DNA of 64,000 nucleotides from Thereva unica. Lineage: Eukaryota > Arthropoda > Insecta > Diptera > Therevidae. The notes beneath the pieces were generated by a model, which worked only from the letters and a program-made list of their open reading frames with translations, did not search any database and was not told the origin of the DNA. The stretch spans positions 39,644,039 through 39,708,038 of the forward strand of contig OX465282.1 in NCBI GenBank assembly GCA_949987705.1, given 5' to 3'. Positions 1 through 10,976 of this stretch are shown here, one piece after another; the stretch's first letter is position 1, and each line of letters begins with the position of its first letter. Position numbers and translations under genes: made by a program.

Positions 1-1161
1 TTGAATGATCTAGTAAAGCCTAATACACTATTTTATCCTAAGTTATCTCCTAAAATACAGCCTACAATAAAATGAACTTGGACATTTGTATTATTATTTA
101 ACTTCTATTCCATTTTCAAGGTCTTTGATTTCGTTTACTAAAATATTTAAACATTTACTAATTCCAAAATTTTTAAAATCAGTGGAATTAATGATTAATA
201 AAGGAAATGTGAAATCTAGTTTTGAAAGCAGATGTTGTGGCATGGACGGTAAAGTATAGTATCCACTAAAAACTGAGGATGCATGACCTCCTAGAACATT
301 ATTAATACCATAATCATCACAATAAATAAACAGAGGTAATACAATTTTTTCTCCAAAAATAGTTTTTTTTTCTCTATATATACTACCATTTACAAAATTG
401 CATATAGTATCTTTTGAAAATAAATAATCTGTATTATGCAGAATTGCTTCTAATACCCCAGATAATTCTAAAAACTTTGTCAGTTGGAACTTTAAGGGCA
501 TTATACAAGCCTTGGAAATTGTTTTATCTAGTGAAGGGTTTCCTTGATTTATTCTAATATCTATTTCGTTATTTATCTCGTAGCAAATTGGTTTTTTGTA
601 CAAGTCCTTTTGTATAAGAACTTTAAAAAACTTATATTCAGAAGTAATGTCGTAAAAAGGATTTTTGCAAAATTCTAAAATCGCATCGAAATCCTTTTTA
701 TATTTTTCAAGAAGATTTACATGGAAGTTGGACAAACAAGCATAAATACAAGAAAATAAATCTTGTACAAGATTTTGTATGTCAATAATTTCTTTTCTGG
801 GCATAAAGGACTCTGAATGTAAGGAAAGTGATAATCTTAAAGCTTTTTCTTTTAACTCTTCAATGTGTTGCTGCATTGGAATAGATGTTTGAGGCAAAGG
901 ATTTATCAATATATTGGAAATTTGTTCATTTGAAGTATTCTCTTCATTTTCATGTTCTATTAAAATATTTCTATTATTTGAATGAATTTTCTTTACATGA
1001 GAAATGAAGGATTTGTAATTTGAGAAATTTTGGTAGCAGTCTTCTTGTTTGCATTCAATTCTACTTCCTGATTCTAGCGCATGAAAGTTCTTCAAATGAA
1101 AAACTAAAAGTTTAATATACAAAAATTCTTTGCTACATTTAAAACAAACGAACATGATCAT
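1..1161 (-). pseudogene. C2H2 protein, second ORF of a repeat-family gene pair, truncated and decayed
   Basis: An uninterrupted minus-strand ORF of 355 codons runs from ATG 1161 to a TAA at 94. It opens with two C2H2-like finger units (CFKC...HLKNFH and CKQEDC...HVKKIH) and ends in a conserved-looking block around ICDDYGINNVLGGHASSVFSGYYTLP. From memory, this architecture belongs to a repetitive family of uncharacterised insect and fish proteins; I cannot name it or give a function. Past the TAA, a shifted frame between about 70 and 1 still reads VGCILGDNLG, a stop, then NSVLGFTRSF, which I recall as the next conserved block of that family. The copy is therefore broken by one frameshift and at least one nonsense codon and continues left of the window. 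Its ATG lies two bases after the stop codon of the upstream ORF. Confidence 0.55.
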
Positions 1162-1163
1162 TA

Positions 1164-3066
1164 TTATTGCTTCAGAAATTTTATAAGAGATATTATATTT
1201 GGACTTAATATATCAGATGAGTGTTCTATTTCATAAAAAAATCTTTGTATAAACATTCAAGGCCCATATGAGACTTTTGAATATTTTAAGTCTAGAACTT
1301 GCAGTATTTTAAAGCAGCAGTCTAGCGCAGATAAATAAGTTTTAAATTTATAAGTTATACCTTCAAAATATACATAAAAACTATCAATAGAATATAATGA
1401 ATTACCAACCACAATAACGAAAGGTTGCATGGTTAATTTATCTGCATAAAGTTTTTCTCTTTTTTGTGAAATTGTATTTCCTATATCATTAATACCTTTT
1501 ATAATGCAAATGAAGTCATCTATAGAGTCCTCAATAGTGAATTTTCTTTTGGAATTACCCTTTAAGTCTTTGAACCGATTTGTTGGCGGTATGATACCAT
1601 TTAATAAATAAACGTTCAGCAAATCCGATACATCTGAAAACAAAAGCAATGTATTATTTATTTCGTTTAAAAACGATTTTTATAAATGCATTCAAGTGTA
1701 GATATTTTTATTTACTAACTTGTGTCTGTTAAATACGATAAATTTTTGAAGATCTCTTTGCATCCTTTATCACGAATATTGTCAGCATAATATGAAAATA
1801 CTTTTTTTTTGAAATCGTGATACTTTAAAAATAGTATATTATCTTTTCCAGGGAAAAGTATATTGAAATCTATTTTTAAGATGTGCATTACGAATATTAT
1901 ATGAATTACATACAGACAGGCATAAATAATATAAATCTTCTTACCAATTGAGGAGCTTCCGAATGTCGAAATAAAGGCCACTCATTAAGAAATTCATTAT
2001 TTCCTTTTTGTTTTAAATCTCGACGCCTTAAATTAAATGTTTGTTCCCAGATTATTTTAACATTTTCCCAATTTGTATGATCTCGTGATAAGGAAATTTT
2101 TAGTTCACCTAAAAGTTGCTCATCGAAAATTATATTTTCGCTTATTACAGATGAAGCAGATGTATAAGTCAATTTCTTTCCGTTATTAACTTTTCTTAGT
2201 TTTGTTTTTGTATTTACATACTTGCTGAAAAGTTTACCTCTTGGATTCTTTGTATTCTTTTGCCGTACGAAATAATATTCCTAAAATACGTTATTTAGAA
2301 TAAAAGTTAAAGGTTATGCACTTAAGTTCATATCATACTTTTGATTCTGTTGGGAAAAGTGATATTATTTCCTCAACTATTCCTATAAAATCCTTTGTTG
2401 ATAGCTGAATATTATTAGTATGTATGTACTCGACTATAATTGATACCAAATTACGTCGATGAAATTCTAAGAGATTTGTTTTACACTTACAATAATCTAG
2501 AATCGACTTCCCATTAGAATTTTCAGAAAGAATGTTTTTCAGTTTCTACAAATAATAAAAAAGTTTAAAGGAAAATTTGTATTATATGCCCAAATATACC
2601 TTTTTTAAAATATTTTCAGAACATTCACAAGATGAAGTAGATGGTTGTGATTGTAAAATCCATTCATTCACTTTTGAATTTGTAGATATTGTTTCATCAT
2701 CTATATTGAACTATATATAAGAAAATAATAACATAAAAATAACTAACAGTTGAAAGTTTAATTTTTCAACAAACCATGCGTTTTCTCCACCAAAAAAGTT
2801 TTTCTCTAAATTCTGCGCGTAAACCGATATCTGGAATGGCTTCTTTAATATCGTCTTTTGAAAGATATTTTAAACTGCGATAACTCACGTTTGAGTCTGA
2901 AAATTCACTTATTAGTAAAAAAAATTAAATACACAATATTTCTGAATTAATTACTTTGCAGAATTACAAATAAATTCTCTAATTGAAATTCATTTAAAAA
3001 CTCTTTTAAAAGTTCATCATCTATCGTATTTTCATCACTTATTACATATTCTACAATTTCATCCAT
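1164..3066 (-). pseudogene. Spliced repeat-family gene with SAM-like N-terminus, in-frame stop
   Basis: Reading the minus strand from ATG 3066 gives a chain of small exons with GT/AG junctions: 3066-2955, 2896-2775, 2710-2600, 2545-2339, 2280-1945, about 1869-1720 and 1633-1164. Phases agree except at the sixth acceptor, which is one base out. The first two exons encode an acidic stretch and then SYRSLKYLSKDDIKEAIPDIG...REKLFWWR, resembling the SAM-like domain of unnamed insect repeat proteins. The last exon contains KLTMQPFVIVVG and CCFKILQVLDLKYSK, which I also associate with that family. An in-frame TGA at 1259-1257 interrupts the last exon; the frame then runs 30 codons to a TAA at 1166-1164. 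With the C2H2 ORF starting two bases later, the pair looks bicistronic. Function unknown; the copy is probably dead. Confidence 0.5.
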
Positions 3067-3349
3067 TTTATAATAATTTCACAATCGACCGATTTAATAA
3101 ACTCACGCACATTTACTTCAAGACTGTTTAGTTTGTTGCGCAGTAGCAATTCTAAAATTAAAATGACACCATTTAAAATTCAAGTGAATCCCCTTTAACA
3201 AAAGTGAAATTCATTTAAATATGGATATCAAATTGTTTTTATATGATTTTAAAGTGTTGCCATATGAAATTAAAGGGAACTATTTTAAAAATATTGTCAA
3301 AAACTCAAAATTTTAAGTGAAAATTAGTTAAAGGAACTGCTTTTGAAAT
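3067..3349. other. AT-rich spacer between the gene pair and the BEL remnant
   Basis: I find no convincing gene here. The stretch is rich in short AAATT and TTTAAA words. It probably holds the upstream end of the minus-strand repeat-family gene and an unrecognised breakpoint into BEL/Pao sequence near 3350. Confidence 0.4.
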
Positions 3350-3559
3350 CTTTTTTCTCTGTGTACCAATTGCTTGGTCAAGGGGCATATGACAAATACA
3401 TGCAAAAGCTGGAGACTGTGCAAAGTGTGTAAGAAGAAACATCATACACTTCTTCATCCAACCTCAACAAACGCCCCGACTGAAGCCGATAAACCAGCTA
3501 ATAATAAAGGCCAACCATCAAACTCTACTGAAGTTGGTACTTACACAGCAGCAACCAAC
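3350..3559 (+). pseudogene. gag: BEL/Pao gag fragment with CCHC knuckle
   Basis: The frame reads C-T-N-C-L-V-K-G-H-M-T-N-T-C at about 3362-3403, a CX2CX4HX4C knuckle. A second Cys/His cluster (CKVCKKKHHTLLH) follows, the usual C-terminal pair of BEL/Pao Gag. Coding is cut at 3559 by the 5' LTR of element A and resumes in the same frame at 25591. Matrix and capsid parts are absent upstream of about 3350. In intact elements the knuckles bind genomic RNA in the particle. Confidence 0.7.
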
Positions 3560-4701
3560 TGTTACATACAGAATTTCTAAGGGTCTCGGTGAGAAACGAG
3601 ACCCTTAGACAAATTCTCTTATCCCTTCATACAGGGAGCCTTTTACATCAAATTCGCAATGAATTTGATGCAATATGAGTTCCCTGTGAACAACAAGTCC
3701 TAAACGGAAAATAATTATCTAATTTCCATTTTCAAATGTACAAAATTCCTTAACGGACAAATCTTCAACGTACAAAAATCCATTTCAACAAATGTAACAT
3801 TCTTAGACGCAACCTGATCGCGTTTATTTTTCACAAGCTTTTCTGGCCATTAAAAAAAACAAAAAAGACATCCACGGGAGGAACGTAACCTTACCCACCC
3901 GATCTAGCGCAATTTGCAATGCGCCGCGTGAGAAACGCGCGGTAAGCAAGTAGCGCAGGTGGGAAAAGTTCAAGGGCGTTTCTCCCAGCCTGGTCAAATT
4001 TTCCTTGCCACCACCGGCGGGTGGCGATTTTAATTAATAGAGTGTTTTTTGAACTACCATCCGCGGCGGGCGCGTCCCCGAATTATGAAAATTTTTATAA
4101 TCAAAAAGTTCTAAGTCAGAGTGTTGTTTTAACGGTCTAGCGCGGCGGGCGCGTCGCCGCTATTATTAAAAAAGTTTTCCCTGAACTACGATCCGTGGCG
4201 GGCGGACAAAAAGAGTTAATTATTAATTAATAAAAATAATTTAAAAAACGCGGTCGGTGGTGGACACGCTGGCACCGTGGCGGTTGCTTCGGCACCGTGG
4301 CGGCTGCCAGTAGATTTTAAGTTAAAAAACAGATAAAAAAATTTAAAATTAATTAATAAAAGTAAAAAATAATTTTTTTTGCTGTGACTAGTAAATATAA
4401 AAAACATTGTGACTAGTGAATATAAGAAACAAAAAAAAATTAAATAATGATAAATTGAAATATGTATCTATTTTGTTGTTTGTGAAAGCTAAGAGAAAAT
4501 AAAATAAAATTGTGTTCAAAAATAATTATTGTGAGTGATGTTTTTTTATAACAATTGTGAAATCATTCAGTAAGAATGATATACATATGAAAGTTTACAC
4601 AACACAAAAAATAAGAAAAAGAGTGTTGTTTTTTAATACAACAATTGTTTTTTACTTTTCGTCGCTTTTCTTAAAAAGAGTGTTGTTAATTTTATACAAC
4701 A
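3560..4701 (+). repeat. 5' LTR of element A
   Basis: It starts TGTTACATAC and ends TATACAACA, matching 24443-25586 almost base for base. Differences seen include a 2-bp CG indel near 3968 and substitutions near 3951, 3990 and 4315. It contains several GC-rich modules of the form CGGCGGGCG set in AT-rich DNA (4010-4210). Near its end, three GTGTTGTT ... ACAACAATTG type inverted motifs lie at about 4531-4700. Its central part resembles the LTR of element B although the two ends differ. Confidence 0.9.
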
Positions 4702-4703
4702 AT

Positions 4704-4722
4704 TGGCGCAGCCGGTAGGATC
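4704..4722 (+). promoter_or_regulatory. Primer binding site of element A (serine-tRNA type)
   Basis: TGGCGCAGCCGGTAGGATC begins two bases after the LTR. It is complementary to the 3' end of an insect tRNA-Ser plus CCA as I recall it, the primer type used by Drosophila 17.6 and 297. Elements with this site prime minus-strand DNA synthesis here. Confidence 0.75.
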
Positions 4723-6262
4723 TGGGTGCGCAAACAACAAAGGTGTTAATACTGCTGGTCAAGGCTCCATTGACCTCTAACCCAAGGCTGAGTCTAACTT
4801 GGGGGCAGTATAAGCGTCTAACTACAGCGCATAAAAATTCCCAGATCCTCCACGAATCAACGCTCGGGGGTAATCACCACGGTGCCTCTGCTCCAGGCGA
4901 GCACGCGCTCACCCCCTATTGTATAGCATCGCGGGATTTTTAGTGGGCTTCATCCCTGCCCAGGAGACGCCCTATGTCCGAGGGCCAATAAGACAACAAC
5001 AAATCCGAGACTCCCCCACCGAGGGACCACCAAACAAACACCAGCCAGTCACCTAGCCACACCAGGACCCTCAACCGTACCAGGAGCCAGCGACACAACA
5101 GCGAACTACCAGGTTATTCAACGAGGGATTCAAACCACATTACTAGCCGCTAAATTAATTCCTTCAAGCGGCTAACGCAGCAATAAGGTTACTGTATGTA
5201 CAAAATTTAATATTTGCTTAACATTAGTATTAGATAGGTTTTTACATACATATATACATATATATATTTTAGTGTTTAAAAGTTTTAATTTACATATACA
5301 CAAAAATAAAAAAATATTAAATACAAGTATATTTACATGTCATATGTACATAATGCACCAAACCCAAAGTGAAAAGTCAAATATTAATTTTGTTGCCCAA
5401 ATATTTGTAATAACAACAATATTATTTCGAATGATTTAAACAACAAAAGGAGATTTAATTAACTCCATTCAAAAACTTAAAAAGCTCTATTATATCTATT
5501 TTAAATTGCAATTAACATATACATATGTGGCAAGAACAAAAAATTATAAAGCTAAAGTAGAAATTTTTTTCTTATTTTTTCCAATGTTAGGAATTTAATA
5601 TTAAGATTCGTCAATTTTTTTTAATTGAACTGTGTATAAATGAAAAACAGTATGAATAACACTGTAAAGAAATCACAGCACCTGCCACCAACACCGCCAC
5701 CAACCGTATAAACATAAATAAACATAAATTAAATAACAAACTTAAATAACAATTGCATAACAAAACTACATAAACTTATATATTATATAAATAACATGAA
5801 TATTATATAAAAACAAACTTCTGCCTAATTAACATATAGATATTAATAAATATAAAAGATAACAATAGTATATAAAAGCATATATACTATAAAATAACCC
5901 TATGTAACCTAATGTATATGGTATATAACAAACTTATATAAACATATGCAGTATATAAACATACATAAATACTTTATAAAAACATATATTTAAATATATA
6001 CTATATAATCGACATCTATTAACATATATAAACTAAATAAGAAAAACATACTAACATATATACTACATAATACATAAATAAAAAGATACATAAGCCTATA
6101 TACTTTAAGAAAAAGACACAAACATTATACTATATAACCAACATATAATAACATACTAACTTAATAACAAAAACATATTAATGTATGTATATATATGTGC
6201 TATATAATATACATAAATAAAAATATATACATATATTATAAAATAAAACTTTATTAATGTAC
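4723..6262 (+). other. Leader of element A, left part
   Basis: Untranslated leader. From 4704 to about 5150 it aligns with the element B leader (31672-32170 and 33341-33840), with clearly more divergence than the gag regions show. From about 5170 on it is AT-rich, with drifting ATAAACATA words leading into the insertion point of element C. The leader resumes at 19409. I see no convincing ORF. Confidence 0.6.
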
Positions 6263-6266
6263 GTAT

Positions 6267-7461
6267 TGTAATGAGCCGTTGACCTTCTCATTACTCTCCA
6301 ATATTAACCTTCAAATTATTCCCATCAAAAAACCCGACATAAGTAGCTTGGGTTATATTTGCATTTCCATACCTTATTGTGGCAATAATATCCACCATTC
6401 AATCGCCCTAAAAGTTAGCAGTAGACATAACAAAATGCTACAATTACTTGCAGCTTGAGATGCATTTTCCGTTAATGCTCATAATCTCTGCCAAAAACGT
6501 TGCAGCCCCAAGGAACGTTGAAATTCCTGGTTGATAAGGCCGAATGCGATTGCTTGCAACTCGAGATGCATTTTCCGCCAACGCTCAATACCACATAATT
6601 CCACTAGCCCAAAATGCTAATTAAACATTTTCGCCAGAATCTCTGGTCATAATCCAAAATGCCAATTCGGCAAAAAGGCTGCAAGTATTTCGCGCAGTTT
6701 TTACCTCACATACACCCCCCCCAAAAGACGCCAAACTCCCGCGTCTTAAGCGCATGTGCAACAAACTGCAAGCATGCACATGCGGACTTGAGTTTCTGCC
6801 ACCTTTTGGTGATGGCAATTGTTTTTTCTTTTTGTTGCATTAGAGCAACAATGGCTGAACCCTTTAAAAACAAGGGTGAGGCGTCCTAACGGGGCAGTCG
6901 GTCAGATGAAATTAAACAGCGTGGTGATCATCGATAATATTTAACGCCAGTGCTAGTTTTAAAATTACAATTTTGAGAAACGTGAACGGTTAAATTATTT
7001 AACGCCTAAAAGGGGCAGTGCTAGTTATTTTGAGAAACGTCCACGATAAAATTATTTAACACCTAAAGGGGGCCAGTGCTAGTTTTAAAATTACAATTTT
7101 GAGAAACGTGAACGGTTAAATTATTTTGAGAAACGTCCACGATAAAATTATTTAACGCCTAAAAGGGGCCAGTGCTAGTTTTAAAATTACACTTTTGAGA
7201 AACGTGAACGAGTTATAGTTATAGTTAGCTAGTTATTTTGTAAAACGTTCACGATTAAATTATGTAAAGCCTAAAGGGGGCCTGTGCTGGTTCTTTTATA
7301 TATATAAATAAATTAAAACGGTGAGAAACATATACAAATAAATTGTGTTCTAAGGCCAGAATTTGTTTTAATTGAAGTAAAGGCAAATAAAGGGCAGGTG
7401 ACCTTCTAATCTAAAGCACTCCCTTGTCCTGGTGTAGTCTACTCGCCCAAAGACTACAACA
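6267..7461 (+). repeat. 5' LTR of element C
   Basis: It begins TGTAATGAGCC and ends GACTACAACA, with its partner at 18210-19404 offset by exactly 11,943 bp. Between about 6930 and 7290 it holds a degenerate tandem array of roughly 70-130 bp units built on GAGAAACGT...AAATTATTTAACGCC...GGGGCCAGTGCTAG. A TATA-like stretch lies near 7300. Short ORFs inside it are repeated in the other LTR and are not genes. Confidence 0.92.
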
Positions 7462-7466
7462 AATTT

Positions 7467-7484
7467 TGGTGGCAGCAGAGAGGA
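7467..7484 (+). promoter_or_regulatory. Candidate primer binding site of element C
   Basis: TGGTGGCAGCAGAGAGGA starts five bases after the LTR and begins with TGG, as expected for pairing to a CCA-ending tRNA. It differs from the serine-type site of elements A and B. I cannot assign the tRNA from memory. Confidence 0.5.
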
Positions 7485-7537
7485 TAATTTGCTCTTTCTA
7501 CGAGCACTGCAAAAAAGAAATCCAGTGCCCAGTAATT

Positions 7538-7696
7538 ATGGACAATCCTATGGAGATCCCGTCTACACCCGACACCATTGAAGAGTGTGAAGCAGAGATT
7601 CAGCGACTAAGAGGACCAGCCGAAGAAGAGGACATAACATCGGATTTTAGTTATTATATAGCTTTAATGAAAAAAATCATAATATTGACCAAGTAA
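7538..7696 (+). CDS. Small leader ORF of element C ending at a splice-donor-like site
   Basis: A 52-codon frame starting MDNPMEIPSTPDTIEECEAEIQRL runs to a TAA at 7694-7696. The stop overlaps a strong donor-like CAA-GTAAGT (GT at 7693-7694). Errantiviruses make env mRNA by splicing from a donor near the 5' end, so this could be the leader exon of a subgenomic RNA. The peptide itself is acidic and not recognised. Whether it is translated, or is the remnant of an earlier gag start, cannot be told from sequence. Confidence 0.3.
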   Translation: MDNPMEIPSTPDTIEECEAEIQRLRGPAEEEDITSDFSYYIALMKKIIILTK

Positions 7697-7699
7697 GTC

Positions 7700-8095
7700 C
7701 GTTTTTTCTCTCTCTCCTTAACTAAATTTCAGTGTTAAATTTTTTCCCCCTTTTCGAAATATATATATCAATTCGCTCAGTGTCATGCTTATGAAAACCA
7801 TTAGTTGCACAATAAAGGAAAGCCCATATCAATTAATTTAAAAAACAAAATAATAATAATTTTATACATTATACATATATATCCAATTCTGTTTTACGCG
7901 TGAGATCGAAGTTTACGTATTCATTTTTTTTTTGTCAAATGTGCTGTTACTTTATGTGTGTTCCAGAATTCGCCGAATTTGCCAATCTGTTTTTTTTACT
8001 TTCTCAGCGGGAAATATTAAAGTGCTTCCAGCCGAAGCGCAAAAGGATCGCTTTTATGCGACTGTCAAAGGATTTTTTTTATATATAAGCACAAG
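7700..8095 (+). other. Leader segment of element C without gene
   Basis: AT-rich sequence with polypyrimidine runs just after the donor-like site and no recognisable protein. It leads up to the first foreign insertion near 8096. Confidence 0.4.
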
Positions 8096-8767
8096 TTGTC
8101 CGCAATAGTTTAACTCTTTGTGCCATTCTGGGTTTTGTCATGTTACCAAATGAGGTGAGATAAAGCCGCGTTTTATTAAAAGTACTTTTAGAATTATTTT
8201 TGTTAAATTTATTAATTCAATGAAATGGTTTTTATTTACTCGGGACAACGAAGGAAAACCATCGAATTGCTGGAATCGAGACAATTTTTCTGTCAGTCGC
8301 TCTAGTCACAAATTCCGTTATTAAAGGTTTTGCCTTGGTTGATAAGGCCGTTACATAAAAATCTGTAGACAATCGATCTTCGAATCCTTCTCCGCCTGTA
8401 TTATGAGGCACTGGCCAAATAGATCTCCAATAAACGTTCATAGTCGATGATTTCAATTCGGATAGCTGTCTGGTACAGTCTGCGAAACAATTTGTTAGTT
8501 TCAGCGGTCACTCAGGCTTTTAAGTGTCTGTATTGGCAATAGATTTATACCTCTCAATGTCCGAGGTTTTAGAGCTCGATACAAGTAACGGTTTCAATTA
8601 AAAGTTACGCGAATTTAGCTGCATTAAACCCACTGGCAGTTTTCTGGGATTTGGCCACGTACTTTTACTTGGCATAAGTTTCCAGAAAAGGCCTGTTTCA
8701 TCCGCATTCCGTGTAACTCCTAAAGAAATGCTTTATTAACTTTTATATATATATATATTGCGGACAA
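8096..8767 (-). mobile_element. Pogo/Tigger-like DNA transposon fragment inside the element C leader
   Basis: The minus strand at about 8710-8630 reads NADETGLFWKLMPSKSTWPN, a hallmark segment around the first catalytic Asp of CENP-B/pogo/Tigger DDE transposases. Further pieces without a long frame follow down to about 8232. The 12-bp inverted pair TTGTCCGCAATA (8096-8107) and its complement (8756-8767) may mark its ends, although these could instead be internal. The fragment is far too short and broken to be active. Confidence 0.5.
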
Positions 8768-8799
8768 ATTTTTTCTCCTTGATGTGAATAAACTATAAA

Positions 8800-9768
8800 T
8801 TACCGCGCTATTGTAATCAATAGAAAGGGTATACAGGTTTTGCAAAAGATTCTTGTGCTCTTCGTCTTCTCCATCTCCCGCGGAATAAAACAAAAATAAT
8901 AATAATTGATAAAGGTGAGTGAACTCATCACACTAACGAATTTTTCGAAATTGTCGAACTTTCTTGAATTGGCCTCGTTCCTAATTCTCGGGTCATTGAT
9001 CCCGGCTATCATATATTCAATTATCTCATCCTCGAGCAGTTGAAAATTATTGACCCGCTCTAATTCTCTAAAGAAGTAGTCGAGGAAGTCGTCGTTATTC
9101 CTCCACCTACACATCTCAAAATCCCTCCATTGACTTTCTTGGTTTGCTAAGCCTCCAAATAGATCCTCCAAATTCACCATTATTTCGTCTAGCGAAAGCC
9201 TTAAGTGTGCCGGGTCTGATCTGAACCAGACTAAAGCACGGTCCTTCAAACTGGTAATCAGAAGCAGTTTCAGCAGATCATTCTCGATGTTATAAATTTC
9301 TCTTATTGTCTCTAGTTGCGACTTCCGATTCACAAAACTGGTATCCCGTCCATTAAATGGGGGAATTAACTCCTTTATAAGCGATATTTTTTGGTCCGGG
9401 AATGAGGACGCCTTTTCTAATAGCAGCTCCTTTTGTAACAACTACCTTTCTTTTAGTAGTAATTCGTTTTCTTTCTTTAACAATTGGATTGAGTTACTTG
9501 TAAATTTCCGATTGTCACTTGGAGTCTCACTAACGCGAAACCCGTATAGTTCATAGATTGTACTGACACTGTCTTCAAAGACACACACACACACACACTC
9601 CAATTGCCGGCCACGTGCTGATGCTAGCCTTGCTATCAATTCGTACCTCTTGCCATTGGTGTTTAATTGTAATTTGCTCAACTCGCGTCGTAGCTCCTTC
9701 GCAGTCCAATTCTCGTAATCTGAATATATCTCCGCCGCGAACGAAACTGAAATAATAAATTTATACAA
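8800..9768 (-). pseudogene. gag: Antisense gypsy Gag fragment with SAP-like domain in element C leader
   Basis: The minus strand encodes NWTAKELRRELSKLQLNTNGKRYELIARL, a SAP-like helix-turn-helix (about 9715-9625). A leucine-rich coiled segment follows, then a retrotransposon capsid-like stretch (FNGRDTSFVNRKSQLETI ... LKDRALVWFRSDP ... FLDYFFRELERVNNF) down to about 8907. One in-frame TAG at 9444-9442 separates the two halves, and an AC-dinucleotide run lies at 9580-9597. This is not the gag of element C: it is on the other strand and differs in sequence. It comes from another Ty3/gypsy family whose Gag has a SAP-like domain. Confidence 0.6.
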
Positions 9769-9852
9769 GCTTTTAAAACAAGGTCAAAATTTCTATTCAA
9801 GATTGAGCTAAGAAGCGGTACATTACCTAGGCCGGCAAAACCAAAGAAGAAA

Positions 9853-10962
9853 ATGACTACCGAAGAACAGCGTAACAGCTCCACAGAGTTTCGGATCACA
9901 GTTAGTGATGCGAGGGAGATGATTCCCCAATACTCGGGAAACAAGAACGAGTTAAATCGTTTCATTTCGTGCTGTGATAGTCTTTTCGAAACGGCGAAAA
10001 ACGATGGAGAACGGGCTCTATTTTTTAATATACTGAAGACCAGAGTTTCTGGATCAGTATACGATGCCATTGAATATGGAGGATTGGAATCGTGGGACGA
10101 GTTAAAAACTCACCTTCAAAAGCGATACCAATCATCTCGGTCCACCATTCGTGAAGATCTGCGAAAAGTCCGACAGGGTCCGCGAGAGGGCTTAGCAGAT
10201 TATGCCCAACGCCTTACCCGAATGTTGGGTGAGCTCAACAAGGCCACCCAAGTGACTATTACAGATGCCGTGGCTCGATCGGCCTTAAGGAAGGAAAATG
10301 AAAAGGAGGCCATTTTAGCCTTCGAAAATGGCCTACGAAGCGAAAGGCTCCAAACTTTAGCCCAGGCTCGTGACTCGATAGAACTCGCCGGCCTTGTTGA
10401 ATACCTCCTGGAACGTGCTTCACGCATAGAGGAGAAGAACATACGTGATCAACCCACAGAGGGGTCCCACCGAGAAGTCCCTACCTGTTCAATTTGTAAC
10501 AAGAGAGGACACTCAAAAGAGACATGTTATCGGAATAGGGCCATCCCCAGTTTCGGTAATGCCGTAAAAAGGGAAGTCCGGCGAATACGCTGTTCATACT
10601 GTAACCGACCAAACCACGGTATACATGAATGCAGGACAAGGCGTTCTGATCATGAAAGGAGGATGGAAGGAAACAACATGAGGCCAGCCAGATTTAGACA
10701 GCAGGGACAACGGCTGGAACCACAGCCGGGACGACCAGAACAGGTGCCAAGGAATGAAGGAACCAATGGAACCCAGCATGGACGCCCCTTGCTCAACGGA
10801 CGAAATCAAGGTAATAATACTTACAGGCAAGTGCGCGTCCTCGGCCAGGAAACGGAACACGAGACATACTATGCCCAGGGAAACGAGGAATTGCGGGTAG
10901 GCACTCCCGGCAGTCCGACCCGCTCCCAAGAAACGATCGCCGAAATCCAACTTCACCATTAA
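9853..10962 (+). CDS. gag: Gag polyprotein of element C
   Basis: 369 residues from ATG 9853. Residues 10-200 form a helical capsid-like domain (ISCCDSLFETAKNDGERALFFNILKTRVSG ... RQGPREGLADYAQRL). Two CX2CX4HX4C knuckles follow at about residues 212-225 (CSICNKRGHSKETC) and 247-260 (CSYCNRPNHGIHEC), then an Arg/Gln-rich tail. It should assemble particles and bind genomic RNA. The frame closes with TAA at 10960-10962, while the protease frame is already open across this stop, one base back. Expression by -1 frameshifting is likely, as in gypsy. Confidence 0.88.
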   Translation: MTTEEQRNSSTEFRITVSDAREMIPQYSGNKNELNRFISCCDSLFETAKNDGERALFFNILKTRVSGSVYDAIEYGGLESWDELKTHLQKRYQSSRSTIREDLRKVRQGPREGLADYAQRLTRMLGELNKATQVTITDAVARSALRKENEKEAILAFENGLRSERLQTLAQARDSIELAGLVEYLLERASRIEEKNIRDQPTEGSHREVPTCSICNKRGHSKETCYRNRAIPSFGNAVKREVRRIRCSYCNRPNHGIHECRTRRSDHERRMEGNNMRPARFRQQGQRLEPQPGRPEQVPRNEGTNGTQHGRPLLNGRNQGNNTYRQVRVLGQETEHETYYAQGNEELRVGTPGSPTRSQETIAEIQLHH

Positions 10963-10976
10963 AGGCCACGGTTAGG

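Noticed and set aside
3067..3349. Possible 5' LTR of the BEL element upstream of the gag knuckle
   Set aside because: No similarity to the 3' LTR at 41590-42004; the BEL copy seems truncated here.
6621..6889. Overlapping ORFs of 65 and 76 codons on opposite strands, repeated at 18564-18832
   Set aside because: They lie inside the two LTRs of element C and duplicate exactly with them; no protein family is recognisable.
8756..8767. TATTGCGGACAA pair as proven TIRs of the pogo-like fragment
   Set aside because: Only 12 bp, with no clear TA duplication outside; kept as a possibility, not a firm boundary.
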